From contig JARDYH010000002.1 in assembly GCA_029215795.1 (NCBI GenBank), forward strand, positions 278,636,310-278,700,309: 64,000 bases of DNA, given 5' to 3'. Under the pieces are notes generated by a model that saw only the letters and a list, made by a program, of their open reading frames with translations, was not told the DNA's origin and ran no database searches. Both the position numbers and the translations under genes were made by a program. Of the stretch, positions 53,601 to 60,759 are shown piece by piece. Each line of letters starts with the position of its first letter. Position 1 is the first letter of the stretch. Origin of the DNA: Anniella stebbinsi (Eukaryota; Chordata; Lepidosauria; Squamata; Anniellidae).

Positions 53601-55856
53601 TTCCAATGTCGTGCCCATGGGCACTAATGTGACCGCGGACACCTCTCTTGCCCTTTCCTTTCTTAACATTTTTTTTATTACTGTTTTTTAACTGGGAGGC
53701 TGGCTTGCTGCAAAGCAGAGTGCTAGCCTCCAGTGCCACCTTTATTTGGGTTCAAAAGAGTGGCTTTAGGTGTTTAAGACCTCAGACATACTCAGATTCT
53801 TGGGCAAGTTACTTTTCTTTTAGTTTCACCAGTTTCCCTTCTGGGAAATGAGTGTTCTGTGACTGCCTATGCCTGCTGTGACAGTCATTTTATGAATGAG
53901 GAAGGTTTCTTCATGGCAATCATTTTGTGAGATTACCCATGACACTCTCAAAATTCCAATAGTGCCCACTGACCCAAACATTTTGGGTTGGAACACTGTT
54001 CTTTAGTTTACATTACATCTGTCTCTCATTTAAAAATATTCAATATTGGGGTTGGGGAGAGAGGTAACCTGTAACACTTTTTGTTCTCTTATATCTTCAT
54101 GTGCCTAACGAAGTGGAGTCTTGCCCACAAAAACTTATGCCACACTAACAGTACAATCCTATGCACATCTACTCTGAAGTAAATCCCACTGAGTTCAATG
54201 GGACTTACTCTCAGATAAGTGTGTATAAGTTTGCAGTCTACTTCTGCTATGGAAGAAAGACACATGGTAGAGGACTGGGTTTGAAAAAGGAGAGTTGATC
54301 AGTCTAATTCATAATGCTATTCGAGTGCTAGAATATAAACTAACTGAACAGAGTTGCAACATTAGCCATGACCCTGTTACTTTATCTTTCTAATTCTTCT
54401 CCCACTTCAACATAAACATTTTAATTCCATTTGCTAGAGACCAAGAACATCAACTTAACTGGGTTGTGGATCAGGCTGCATGAATCCTTTCAGACCTTAT
54501 GTGCAGTGTTTATTTCATTAATGTGAATAAACCTTGGTAATCAGGCATTGTTTAAAACGTGACAATTATTAAAGTTTTATTATTTTAAGTAACCTGATGT
54601 TACTGTTACATTGTTTAACAGATTCAAGCAATAGTGAACAGCAAGATGGCCCTTCTGATGCTGATGTTTGGAAGGGTCCTCCAGAAGATCTAGAAGAAAA
54701 AACACGGTCAGTCCTGTATCTAATAGTTTTCCTGCTTTGAAATGATTATGACTACTTCGTATTTAGATGATGATTTTCCTCAAGATTTATAACATTTGCA
54801 GTGAATGTTTATGGACAAAGCTCCCTGAGTATAATCCCTCAGAGAAATAAGGAACAGAACCCCAACTAATATATGACTTTGAGAAGAAGGCTTTTAAAAC
54901 ATGAAATATGTGTGTCCCTTGAAGCTGCTGCAGCTTGCACAAGCAACATTACTAATTACCTGCAGGTATGGGAAAAGTCAGTTTAATAATGAAATTTCTT
55001 TCATTTACATTGGGCTTTATTATACTAATGAAAGAGGTGACTAACAACCTGATCCTAAGTCCATTTATTCAAAAGTAATTTACTTCCCAGTAGGCATGCT
55101 CAGGGACACAGACATAATGATAGGAATGATTGCTACTTTTAAAAAATAAGTATCTGTATTTTTCGATTTTCCAGAAGAGCAATCCAAGCTATAGATACAT
55201 TTCCCCTTGTTACTGTAAAATAAAACTGTAAAATGTGCTCAGTGCCCGAAGAGGGGAAAAGATGAGCAAATCGTTTGGTTAAAAAAAATAATCTGACCAT
55301 GCAGCAGGGTGAAGTGATCTGCTTCAGGGGAAAGGATAGAGGGAAGGCAGAAACTGGTATCTGAATAATGCATCAAGACTTTTTTAAGTGTTGGCCCTAA
55401 CCAGCAACAAAATTCCTTGAGCCAGCATGGCATCTACTTTGGATACATTTCCCCTACAACCCAGACTTCCTATGGATATTTCGGTGTTTGCTGATTGGAT
55501 TCCCCCCTCCCTTATTTTTTTGGCAACCATGTAGCATGTTTGATTGCTCTAACAATACTGGTACTATTATTTGTGCTATTGTTATCTGTTTGCAGGATTG
55601 GCACATTACCTCTGCAATGACACCATAGCTTGATGACTTTGTAATCCTTCTCTGACATAGCAATATACCCTAGCCAAGCAACTGTTGGCAACTCAGCCCC
55701 TGTCAGTATACCCGTAAATAAATGTGTGCTGTAAAATGCCTTCAGTGACTATACATAGAAATGACTGCATGTTCTTGCAGCAATTCTTAATGTTATTTGC
55801 TTTTGTCTTACAGGGAGGAAGAATTTGATGAGTACTTTCAGGACTTGTTTCTCTGA
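29226..55856 (+). CDS. FRA10AC1: FRA10AC1, complete gene, 14 coding exons (329 aa)
   Basis: Joined exons: 29226-29258, 33287-33363, 35951-36040, 36131-36176, 38226-38302, 39987-40070, 41852-41936, 44888-44933, 48854-48967, 50522-50564, 51124-51251, 51881-51919, 54622-54706, 55814-55856. They total 990 nt with all phases matching. The product is close to human FRA10AC1 (315 aa), a nuclear protein reported in spliceosomal C-type complexes. Landmarks are GHGGYDSDFSDDE (about residues 14-26), KPFQKEKH (about 45-52), EEARNRRFHLIAMDA (68-82), VNDYILYYGGKKEDFKR (about 90-106) and KKYYDKLFKEYCIADLSKYK (about 142-161). Four conserved cysteines, C184-x4-C189 and C220-x2-C223, look like a zinc-binding pair (my inference). 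A Lys-rich segment (about 232-274), a Ser/Asp/Glu-rich segment (about 279-300) and the EEEFDEYFQDLFL end follow. Introns 4 (U12-type) and 8 (GC-AG) are unusual. No disabling mutation seen. Confidence 0.95.
29457..29476. repeat. Short (GA)n repeat in FRA10AC1 intron 1
   Basis: About 10 GA units following a run of A. Confidence 0.9.
29700..29885 (+). repeat. SINE-like remnant
   Basis: AATCCTCACTCATCCGGTTGAAGCTCACTGGGTGACCGTGGATTAGTC...AGCTTGGAGAAAAGGCAGAATGCACATAAAATAAATG is a decayed retroposon of the type with GCTCACTGGGTGACCTTGG in its body. Confidence 0.5.
29968..30087. mobile_element. Palindromic MITE-like repeat (TGTTTAGACA...ACTCCCAGCA), copy 2
   Basis: GTGCAATCCTATGCATGTTTAGACA, ACAACTCCCAGCATGG, then GAATGCTGGGAGCTGTAG and GTCAAAACATGCATAGG. 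Matches 13127 and 52735. Confidence 0.8.
30853..31456. mobile_element. Candidate TIR element (CATCTACACC ends)
   Basis: GGGACTCATCTACACCTTCAGCC at the left and GGCTGGTGTAGATGGCCCC at the right are inverted. The interior has unusually many CpGs for an intron, including ATTGCGCTATTGCGC near 31132-31146, and a poly(A) run at about 31162-31179. No ORF with a domain; no target duplication found. Confidence 0.45.
31457..32985. other. FRA10AC1 intron 1, nothing recognised
   Basis: Unique-looking AT-rich intronic sequence. Confidence 0.4.
32986..33234. mobile_element. TIR element (CTAACCC-ended, ACAACAC type)
   Basis: GGCTAGGTTTGCACAACACACTAACCC at the left mirrors GGGTTAGCATATTGTGTGAACAGCCCC at the right. 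An internal TTCAGACAACACGATAA lies near 33131. Same broad type as 45176 and 59866. Ends about 50 bp before FRA10AC1 exon 2. Confidence 0.6.
33287..33363 (+). CDS. FRA10AC1: FRA10AC1 coding exon 2
   Basis: Preceded by TTTCTTCCAG and ends AACAG|GTAATG. Encodes ILGHGGYDSDFSDDE, the conserved acidic N-terminal motif; the residue aligned with the human initiator Met is Ile (ATC). Ends in phase 2. Confidence 0.93.
34319..34638. mobile_element. Dimeric palindromic hAT-like MITE, copy D (FRA10AC1 intron 2)
   Basis: Ends TAGGCTGACCAGATAAAATCC and GGATTTTATATGGTCACCCTA, flanked by a 7-bp repeat CTTCAAG (34312-34318 and 34639-34645). The internal end is AGAGTGACCATATACAAAAG near 34468. Confidence 0.85.
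35535..35665. repeat. Diverged TIR-type repeat (TTCAGACGATACGATAA)
   Basis: Left landmark GGGTTCAGACGATACGATAAAC resembles the internal end at 33131 and the left end at 59866. The right end is not clear. Confidence 0.4.
35951..36040 (+). CDS. FRA10AC1: FRA10AC1 coding exon 3
   Basis: Preceded by TACTTGACAAG and ends GGACAG|GTACTT. Encodes NEDALLKKPFQKEKHSKV through ATDEWD, matching the conserved basic segment of the human protein. The polypyrimidine tract lies a little upstream. Confidence 0.93.
36131..36176 (+). CDS. FRA10AC1: FRA10AC1 coding exon 4
   Basis: Encodes REEARNRRFHLIAMDA (first Arg split). Only 90 bp of intron separates it from exon 3. It ends in phase 0 at GATGCT|GTATCCTTT, a U12-type donor. 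Confidence 0.95.
36301..36345. repeat. (TTTC)n microsatellite
   Basis: About 11 TTTC units in intron 4, followed at 36346-36530 by a retroposon 3' fragment (TAGCCCACCTTTCCTC, CTCACAATAACCCTGTG, GAACCTGGATCTCC). Confidence 0.9.
36842..37281. mobile_element. TAGGGATG-ended hAT-like MITE
   Basis: TAGGGATG and CATCCCTA terminal pair around a 440-bp non-coding body. Flanking octamers CTTTAATA and CTATAATA differ at one position, consistent with an aged 8-bp target duplication. A G run lies near 37172-37183. Located in the U12-type intron. Confidence 0.6.
37435..37640 (+). mobile_element. tRNA-derived SINE, copy 1
   Basis: A-box region GTAATTGAGTGACAGAGCA and B-box AAATTCAATCCCC are spaced as in a tRNA promoter, followed by CCCTGGAGAGCC and CTGACTCAGTACAAGGCAGC. 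It is the same family as the better preserved copy at 46051. Confidence 0.7.
38226..38302 (+). CDS. FRA10AC1: FRA10AC1 coding exon 5
   Basis: Encodes YARHKKFVNDYILYYGGKK and EDFKRS, one of the most conserved blocks of the family. Ends TCAGG|GTGAGT in phase 2. Confidence 0.95.
38348..38407. repeat. Perfect 30-bp tandem duplication in FRA10AC1 intron 5
   Basis: CTAAGGTTGCAATTTTATGC plus 10 more bases occurs twice in direct succession without a difference. Confidence 0.9.
39987..40070 (+). CDS. FRA10AC1: FRA10AC1 coding exon 6
   Basis: Preceded by CCTTTTTTTCACACAG and ends GAACTG|GTAACA. Encodes ENDKTDLDIVRENHRFLW then the acidic stretch REEDEVDMNW (Trp split). 84 nt keeps the frame. Confidence 0.95.
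40350..41303 (+). mobile_element. L1-type LINE 3' fragment (ORF2 C-terminus)
   Basis: An open frame (about 40442-41017) encodes the C-terminal L1 ORF2 region, recognised by YYKMVWRWYLTPVRL, MLCWRGCQETGTYIHMWW and the zinc-knuckle-like C...C...H...C pattern. A premature TGA at 41015 is followed by more L1-like frame to 41186. It ends in an AATAATAATAAATAAATAAAA tail. It is inside FRA10AC1 intron 6 on the same strand and heavily 5'-truncated. Confidence 0.8.
41307..41386. repeat. GCAATCCTATA palindromic repeat
   Basis: GGCTGCAATCCTATATCCACTTACCTGGGAGGAAGCCCCATTAAACTCAGTGG, directly abutting the L1 tail. Confidence 0.65.
41387..41637. mobile_element. TIR element (GGGCYTAGTCAGA ends)
   Basis: Left GGGCTTAGTCAGAAGACACC pairs with right GTGTCATCTGAACAGGCCC. 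The interior repeats GTGGTTA/TAACCAC and CTAACCC. Related to 22655-23398. Confidence 0.6.
41852..41936 (+). CDS. FRA10AC1: FRA10AC1 coding exon 7
   Basis: Preceded by GTCTTCTTTCAG and ends AATAAG|GTATAT, phase 0. Encodes EKRLSKKYYDKLFKEYCIA and DLSKYKENK. Confidence 0.95.
42365..42500 (-). repeat. LINE 3' fragment, minus orientation
   Basis: TTTATTTATTATTTATTTATC then TTTTATCCCACTCC...AAGGCTCCCAGAGCAGCTTACA, a retroposon tail in reverse. A (GA)n run follows at about 42542-42559. Confidence 0.55.
42950..43145 (+). repeat. Interspersed repeat, same family as 14045-14400
   Basis: CATAAGAAGAGACCCATTAGAACAGACCAAAGGTC...CAACAGCCCTCTCCCAC...TATTCAGAGGCATATTGC. Confidence 0.5.
43262..43281. repeat. 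(ATT)n microsatellite
   Basis: About seven units. A second run, (ATA)n of about 10 units, lies at 43405-43436. Confidence 0.9.
43438..43760 (-). mobile_element. LINE 3' end (GATCGAGGCGGGG type), minus orientation
   Basis: TTTATTTATTTCTTACCCGCCTCC...GGATCGAGGCGGGGAGC matches 2938-3330. Confidence 0.6.
43800..44300 (+). mobile_element. Degenerate L1-type reverse transcriptase fragment
   Basis: Frame fragments NVRLLIDGL and SMDAEKAFDTVH followed by KYGFPQCPVSWI are the L1 RT core around the first catalytic Asp. They are split by frameshifts and stops. No functional ORF. Confidence 0.6.
44577..44790 (+). mobile_element. L2/CR1-like ORF2 C-terminal fragment
   Basis: Reads SSAAPRLWNGL...FKKTIKTDLFRQAYPE, the same C-terminal motif as APRLWNELP in the LINE at 16485-18940. 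Lies about 100 bp upstream of FRA10AC1 exon 8. Confidence 0.65.
44888..44933 (+). CDS. FRA10AC1: FRA10AC1 coding exon 8
   Basis: Preceded by TTTATCTTTCTAACAG. Encodes FGFRWRHEKEVVSGK and ends in phase 1 at AAAAG|GCAAGT, a GC donor. The only frame that joins to exon 9 requires this site. Confidence 0.93.
45176..45466. mobile_element. TIR element (GACCTGGTT ends)
   Basis: GACCTGGTTTACATGG and CCATGCGAACCAGGTC are inverted ends. The interior repeats ACAACA, GGGTTGT and CAACCC. An internal TTGGGTTCGCACGACAAGAC resembles the end again. Located in intron 8. Confidence 0.6.
45720..45913. mobile_element. hAT-like MITE (YAGRGRTGRGCAAC ends)
   Basis: TAGAGGTGAGCAACC at the left and AGTTGCCCATCCCTG at the right. 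Flanking octamers TTCTAGAT (45712-45719) and ATCTAGAT (45914-45921) differ at one base, fitting an old 8-bp duplication. A related copy may lie in the FRA10AC1 3' UTR. An ACTCCAAAAC-type palindromic piece lies just left (45640-45711). Confidence 0.65.
46051..46255 (+). mobile_element. tRNA-derived SINE, copy 2
   Basis: A-box TGGCCCAATGGTAGAGC at 46064-46080 and B-box GGTTGGATCCC at 46108-46118 give an internal Pol III promoter. The body contains GAAACCCTGGAG, TACTGGGCTAG and TAGGCAGC. No cloverleaf, so not a functional tRNA gene. Confidence 0.8.
46310..46505 (+). mobile_element. L2-like LINE 3' UTR fragment
   Basis: TTGTAAACCGCCCAGAGAGC and CTTCGGCTATGGGG, ending in TAATAAATAATAATAAC; the same 3' end as 16485-18940. 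Confidence 0.8.
46506..47359. other. FRA10AC1 intron 8, nothing recognised
   Basis: AT-rich, unique-looking. Confidence 0.4.
47366..47460. repeat. GCAATCCTATA palindromic repeat
   Basis: GTGCAATTGTGTACGTGTCTACTCAG...CCCACTGAGTTGCATGG...GTGTGCATAGGATTGCAGCC folds as one hairpin of about 90 nt. Confidence 0.75.
48140..48420 (-). mobile_element. LINE 3' end fragment, minus orientation
   Basis: TTATTTATTTATTTATATCCCACCTTTTCCCC...GAGCCTCAAGGTGGCTTTACAAAATT, then A-rich sequence. Confidence 0.55.
48854..48967 (+). CDS. FRA10AC1: FRA10AC1 coding exon 9
   Basis: Preceded by GACCTTTCTCCAG and ends TTAA|GTGAGT. Encodes GQFSCGNKRCDENEGLKSW and EVNFGYVEHDVKKNALVKL; the C-x4-C pair is the first half of the putative zinc site. 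Confidence 0.95.
48968..50521. other. FRA10AC1 intron 9
   Basis: Contains a perfect 16-bp inverted repeat with a 7-nt loop at 49458-49496. A decayed GCAATCCTATA-type repeat lies near 50248-50325. No other feature recognised. Confidence 0.5.
49458..49496. repeat. Perfect short hairpin (16-bp stem, 7-nt loop)
   Basis: TTTCCCATTGCAAGGT, loop GACTCTT, then ACCTTGCAATGGGAAA. Seen directly; function unknown. Confidence 0.9.
50522..50564 (+). CDS. FRA10AC1: FRA10AC1 coding exon 10
   Basis: Preceded by TTCTTTTCTTTTCGTTTAG and ends CATAG|GTAACA. Encodes RLCPECSYKLNFHH, the second half of the putative Cys4 site. Confidence 0.95.
50608..50660. repeat. Compound (TGTC)n(TATC)n microsatellite
   Basis: CTGT/GTCT units followed by ATCT units, about 50 bp, only 44 bp after exon 10. 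Confidence 0.95.
51124..51251 (+). CDS. FRA10AC1: FRA10AC1 coding exon 11
   Basis: Follows TCTGGTTCTAAAG and ends AATAAAG|GTAAAA. Encodes the Lys/Arg/Ser-rich segment RRKEVKPTKNKES...RHKSKKKKSNK, likely disordered and possibly nuclear-targeting. Poorly conserved with human in sequence but alike in composition. Confidence 0.88.
51527..51620 (+). mobile_element. L2-like LINE 3' UTR fragment
   Basis: GATTTCATGGTTTTAATTTT, TGAACTGCCCAGAGAGCTTC and an AATAAATAAATAAATG tail, nearly identical to the 3' end at 18850-18937. Confidence 0.85.
51881..51919 (+). CDS. FRA10AC1: FRA10AC1 coding exon 12
   Basis: Preceded by TGTTTTTTTCAG and ends GATGAAG|GTAAAT. Encodes DPALLEESDDSDE, acidic, corresponding to human DSLLRNSDEEES. 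Confidence 0.92.
52735..52872. mobile_element. Palindromic MITE-like repeat (TGTTTAGACA...ACTCCCAGCA), copy 3
   Basis: GTGCATATTTAGACAGAAG, CCTACAATTCCCAGCATCCC, then CATGCTGGAGTTGTAGGAC and CTGTCTAAACATGCATAG. Confidence 0.8.
52873..54147. other. FRA10AC1 intron 12, nothing recognised
   Basis: No exon or clear repeat seen. Confidence 0.4.
54148..54240. repeat. GCAATCCTATA palindromic repeat
   Basis: CAGTACAATCCTATGCACATC...AGTAAATCCCACTGAGTTCAATGGGACTTACT...GTGTGTATAAG forms a full hairpin; the best preserved copy in the window. Confidence 0.8.
54622..54706 (+). CDS. FRA10AC1: FRA10AC1 coding exon 13
   Basis: Preceded by ACATTGTTTAACAG and ends ACACG|GTCAGT. Encodes DSSNSEQQDGPSDADVWKG and PPEDLEEKT; VWKGPPED aligns with human ELWKGPLPE. 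Confidence 0.94.
55814..55856 (+). CDS. FRA10AC1: FRA10AC1 last coding exon 14
   Basis: Preceded by GCTTTTGTCTTACAG. Encodes REEEFDEYFQDLFL and the TGA stop at 55854-55856, identical to the human C-terminus over most of its length. Confidence 0.96.
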
Positions 55857-56595
55857 AATGTGATTTGGAAATCTGAAACTTCACACATCAAGCTTTCAAA
55901 TGCCATACACCTCATTTTTCTTTAAATATGGGCTGGGCAACACATGCCCTGCATGCGGTCCCCTTCTGCTTAATTGTTTGCTTGCAAAATAGCCACTTCT
56001 TTTTTTTGCTGCTGTTTCAGCAGGGGTGGGGTGCATGCACCAGTGGGGACAATGTGCCCCCCAACCCTTGGAGATTGCTCACCACTGCTATAGCACATAG
56101 AAATTATTCAGCATATCTTTTTCCATTGTTTTTTTCCAACTGTCAGTCAACATTCCATGGCTCGTGGGGGCCATTGGGTATGCTCAGTCCTCATTGGGCA
56201 GTTGTTCTGGGTTGCTCCCTATTGGTTTGATTATGCTTTTTAATGGTTTGCACTTCTGCAAACCTTAGGATTAACCTAAACAAGCAGATACTTCCTTCTT
56301 GTTTCTCAGTGGCCCCAATTTGGCTTGAGCCCGAGTGACAGTCATTGGCCTGAGTTTGCTGTTAGAGGGAATGATGACCATCAGTGATCAGACAAGACAC
56401 CTTAATGAGTATCCATATGGCTAAATATTTTTTTAATTATGGATGCATTTCAGTTAATTCTTTTGTACCCAAAACAGTGCTTTTCTTTACAAAACTTATT
56501 TTAAGGTTTTGCTTTCATTTCTGTCAAGTAACCCTGATACTTATTTCTTGTTCTGAGAGTGTTATGTTTTAATAAACAAAAGAGATGGCTTGCCT
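55857..56595 (+). other. FRA10AC1: FRA10AC1 3' UTR
   Basis: About 740 nt from the stop codon to just past the first strong AATAAA. It includes a repeat-derived stretch, about 55928-56097 (GGGCTGGGCAACACATGCCC...TTGCTCACCACTGCTA), related to the hAT-like MITE at 45720-45913. Confidence 0.65.
56571..56576 (+). terminator. FRA10AC1: FRA10AC1 poly(A) signal
   Basis: AATAAA, followed within 30-40 nt by T/G-containing sequence (GGCTTGCCTTGGGT). It is the first canonical hexamer after the stop. Confidence 0.7.
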
Positions 56596-57734
56596 TGGGT
56601 AAATCTACATGTAGTTTATACATTGTCCATGATTTCTGATCCCCTTAGCAGTGAATGGACAGTAATCTTGCTTTAGAATGTAATTCTGAGCATGCAACAA
56701 GAAAAGAACACACACAAAACTTGAGTCCCCCCACCCCCATTGAAATTACAGCATCAGTTAAATCCATTTTACTTTGTTTCGTAATAGCCCGCACAAAATA
56801 ATTATATTATTTGGTCCCCGGGCAAAGCGAAATCAGATGGACAGTTTTCACTGGAATATTTTTGAGTTAAATTTACATGTTTTCCATCTTGGAAAACGCA
56901 ATGATATATAAAGTAGCCTACCACTGTAAAAGTTGGTGGTTGGACATACCATGTAATAAAAGATCTGAAGTTTAAAAACCCTAACCTTAATTGAACATAT
57001 TCATAATATATTCATGAACAGGTTTTTGCATGCACAGCTCTGATGAGTATCAATACATCTCTCTGTACATTTAATGTTACTTAAAATAATTACATTTTCC
57101 AGAATTCCTGCATACAGAAAGAAGGGTAGAATAAAGATAAACAATGGGGGTGTCCTTGAATAGTAAAGAAAGGTAGCTTTCTGTGAGTGAAGGCTTCTTT
57201 AGGCAAGAGGGTGGATTTAAAGGTTAATTCTTTGTCATCTTGCAAGCTTCATTGGGAATCAAATCCAATAAGCAGCAATCAGCTTACATCAGCGTAACTT
57301 GCTATATCTGCTGTTTCAAACACTGTAAAGTGTCTTCTGTGGATGGCTAACTTGCTTGTAGATCATCACAACGCAGTTATAAAAAATTGTACTGTACATA
57401 TTTAATATGCTGAATTTTGTTTAATACAAAGATTTTGACTAACAGCACACTTTGTATTTCCTTCCTGAAACTATATTTAGCACAGAAAATATTTATATCT
57501 TTTTATGGCATTTTAAAAGTCTGCACAAAATATTTGGCCCAGTAATCAAGGATAAAATAAAACATAAATTTAATAGAGCACTATATAATTTGGTTACTCT
57601 TGCACATTTTCTCTGAACATTCTTAAAAGCATTTTTGTATAACTCTTGGATGTGCGTGAGAGCAGATGCTATGCAATTCTATTTACATCTCTGCCCTAAA
57701 AGTATTTGGAGATAGAAAAAGAAAATGGCAGACT
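56596..57734. other. Spacer between FRA10AC1 and PDE6C, nothing recognised
   Basis: AT-rich; no exon seen. Confidence 0.4.
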
Positions 57735-57832
57735 TACAGTGCGATCCTAAACATCTATACTCAGAAATAAGTCCCACTGAATTCAGTGGATCGCATTCCC
57801 AGATGAGTGGTTATAGGCTTGCACCTTTGATG
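57735..57832. repeat. GCAATCCTATA palindromic repeat
   Basis: CAGTGCGATCCTAAACATC...AAGTCCCACTGAATTCAGTGG...GGTTATAGGCTTGCACC. Confidence 0.75.
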
Positions 57833-59865
57833 AAGCATTTCATACTAAAATGTTTGGGCATCATAATCACAGCACATTCTAAAAAGTTACTGCAATCTTA
57901 TTTTGTATTCAGAACCCTAACGCACAGCAGATAGACATACAACAGATTAACATTTATCCTTTTGAAACATTTCCCCCTTGTCCTGGGGTCTTAAGCAGAC
58001 TCTGAAGAGATCCATTAATATAGATTGGATGGTGAGTCTAATCAATATGAATCCATGCAGAAAATCCTTTCACCCATTACTGAACACTTGCTTAGATTTC
58101 ATGGGAAATGGAGTAGTAAATATAGAACATCTTCCTTCCAGTATTACCTGTTATTTGTGGGAGCAGGATTTCAAATGAAACACTATCACCTTGTGATTTT
58201 TAACTTGAGTTGCCATTCTAAACACACTGTCATGGAAACAATATATATTGAAATCCCACAGAATTGCCACAACTTCCCAATTCGTACATACACACAATGT
58301 CTGTGTACTCACCTGGAGGTCCCCTGTTAGCAATTCCTATCTTGACTTGTGCAGCTGTTGAAGCTTCTTTTTGAAAAAGAAGAGCTGGTGACAAGGCAAA
58401 CTAAGAAACAAGCTCCAGTGAGCTGCATTCAGGTTTTCTAGATTGCAGTCGGGACACTTAGGATGGGTTGGAGAGGTTTTGTTTTGTTTTTCCATTGAGT
58501 GAGCCCTGTTGCTATTACAAGGACTGTGCATTTGCTGGGGGAGAATCTTTTTCAGGGCAACTGCCTGTTGGTAACTGAAAGAAGAACATTGTGCCATGTG
58601 TGATTGGGTATACAGACAGACTCCCTTCTCATGCTTTTTGTGGCATGGGAGCTGCAGCACCACTCCTTCCATGCCACAAAGGTAATGTGAGATGAGCCTC
58701 TCCCATATGGCTCAGCACATGTGACCATTCCATACCAGGGTCACTCCTTCCCAAACCAGGGAAAATGCTGACGTGGGGTTGAGCCACAACATGGGTTCTG
58801 CCCACATGGGCCAGGGGTTTCTGGTGTTACTTCTCTTCAAAGGGCAGGAAATGGACACGCTATTGTGGCTTCCATGCTGTAAAAGTAATGTGACTTCATG
58901 TGCAAATGGGCCCTGTATTCTTTCCAGTGGATGTTATAAATCCACTTATGAAAAATAATGGACACAGTTCTTCCATCTCCAAAGAAATGAATAGAGCAGC
59001 TCTTGTGGATGGGAAAGCACTGTGGGATGTATCCAGTGGCATCCCTGGGCAGCCATTTGATACTACCCCGTGTTTCCACTAGAGCTCCTGCATGCATCGA
59101 AAATCAATGGACCAATAATGCAGAAAAATAAGGTTAAACTGTACAATAATTGTAAACGGAATTATTTTTGAAAGATCAATGTGACTAGCATAAGGGACAA
59201 CATACTGAAAGACTTTTCATCACCTTTGGTGGAAATGGCTGAAGAATACAATGTAGTATCTCTGCTTCTCTGGGGGTCTCTGTTAACAATCACTGTCATT
59301 ATTTTCTGGCATATTGTCACATCTAGTCCAGCACTTTGTGTGGATGTAAGACACAGACACGCATAGCGCCTCCTTGCTAATAATAGACCTGTAGATGGAA
59401 ATGAATAAGGAAATGGGTGTGTGTGCACCCCACAATTAGCTTTGAGACACTTCAAATCCTTGAAATTGAGACACCTCAAACCCTTGAAAGTGTGTGTACT
59501 CAGATCAAGCATTGAGCCAGATGACATTCCATGCCTTCTCATAGAGAATACTCTTGAAGGGGTAGTGGTGTATAATTCAGGAGTGACACAAAGCTTACTG
59601 TGGGGTGTACACCCCAGATCCTTATTCATTTCTATATGCATTGACTATAAATGGCATAGGGGCACATAAGAACGAATATACACTGGCTGTTATTGGCATG
59701 GTTGGAGCATGGCTTGTACTTTTGTCGGAACCCGAGAAGACCACATGGTGCTTTTGAAAACCCCACATGAGAGTAGCCTGCAGTGCTCCTAACTGCCTTA
59801 TGATAAGGCTAGTCTGACAATGAAGGAGTAAAAAAAATCACATTATGCTAGACACTGGCTCAATT
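57833..59865. other. Spacer, nothing recognised
   Basis: 58020-58330 and 58650-59100 look unique and are open in places, but show no splice-bounded coding pattern or known domain. Confidence 0.4.
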
Positions 59866-60083
59866 CGGACAACACGATAGTCAATGGTGGGGTAATAAAT
59901 AACTTTACAGTTGTTCAACTAAGGGGTACTCCCCACACAACATGGTAATAAATAATCAACTGTGGTGTGGATTAGGATCAGCGCTGAGTTGACTATGGCA
60001 GCATTCGGATGACACAGTAGTCAAAACAACTGACGATTGTTTCCCCCACACCAGTTGTTTATTGTGTTGTCCGAATTGAGCCA
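59866..60083. mobile_element. TIR element with perfect 20-bp ends and a third internal end
   Basis: TGGCTCAATTCGGACAACAC at 59866 and its exact inverse at 60064-60083. Beyond that the ends read GATAGTCA and (inverted) AATAAACA. An internal GCAGCATTCGGATGACAC at about 60000 is another diverged end. Non-coding. Confidence 0.75.
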
Positions 60084-60274
60084 TTGTTTAGTGTATTGCT
60101 TCTTATGCTTGTCTGATTGTTGTCTCAAAAAATAACTTTTTAAAAAATTATTTTCAGGTTCCTGTATGTTTTTTGCTATTTTTACTATACCAGAAGGTGC
60201 ATGTGCAATAGGCCTGTTTGTAGGCACAAATCTGATGCTAGAGTTACAGCTTCTCAAATGACATATCCTACAAA

Positions 60275-60280
60275 TTTATT
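60275..60280 (-). terminator. PDE6C: Candidate PDE6C poly(A) signal
   Basis: AATAAA on the minus strand about 480 nt after the PDE6C stop, the first canonical hexamer I found downstream of the stop. Confidence 0.35.
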
Positions 60281-60759
60281 AGTAATAGTACAGGGGAAGA
60301 ATGTAAATTATTCCAAATGAAGGTACTAAACATAATATAAAACCTATTGCTATATATTAATAATTATGGTGTTACAAGTTGTGCAACATAGAGCTTATCA
60401 TATGAAATCGACTGAAAGTAGTGTAAAAATCATAATTCCCTGACAGTTCGCAACTTTCATACATAAATAAAAAACACTCTGTATAAATTGGGAATGACAG
60501 CAATCAATACCCAAGAAACAAACCCAGAATCCACTTTTCCAAAGTAATCTCAGGTTATATTCCATCTCTTCATAATTTTTCAGTTCTCACTGAATGCTGT
60601 CACTTTTAATTCCATGAGTAATGGCAGATGTGTAAGGACTGAGCAGTCTATGCTACTTTATGCTTTACAGAAATCCTCGGGCTCACTGAAGATCTTCCTA
60701 GATTTCTTCCACTGTAGCAGAAATAAAGTCCTTGAATATTTTTGTGCCACTGAAATTAA

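Noticed and set aside
58025..58330. About 100-codon frame as a gene between FRA10AC1 and PDE6C
   Set aside because: No domain, splice sites or start context. Two overlapping frames are equally open, so chance is likely.
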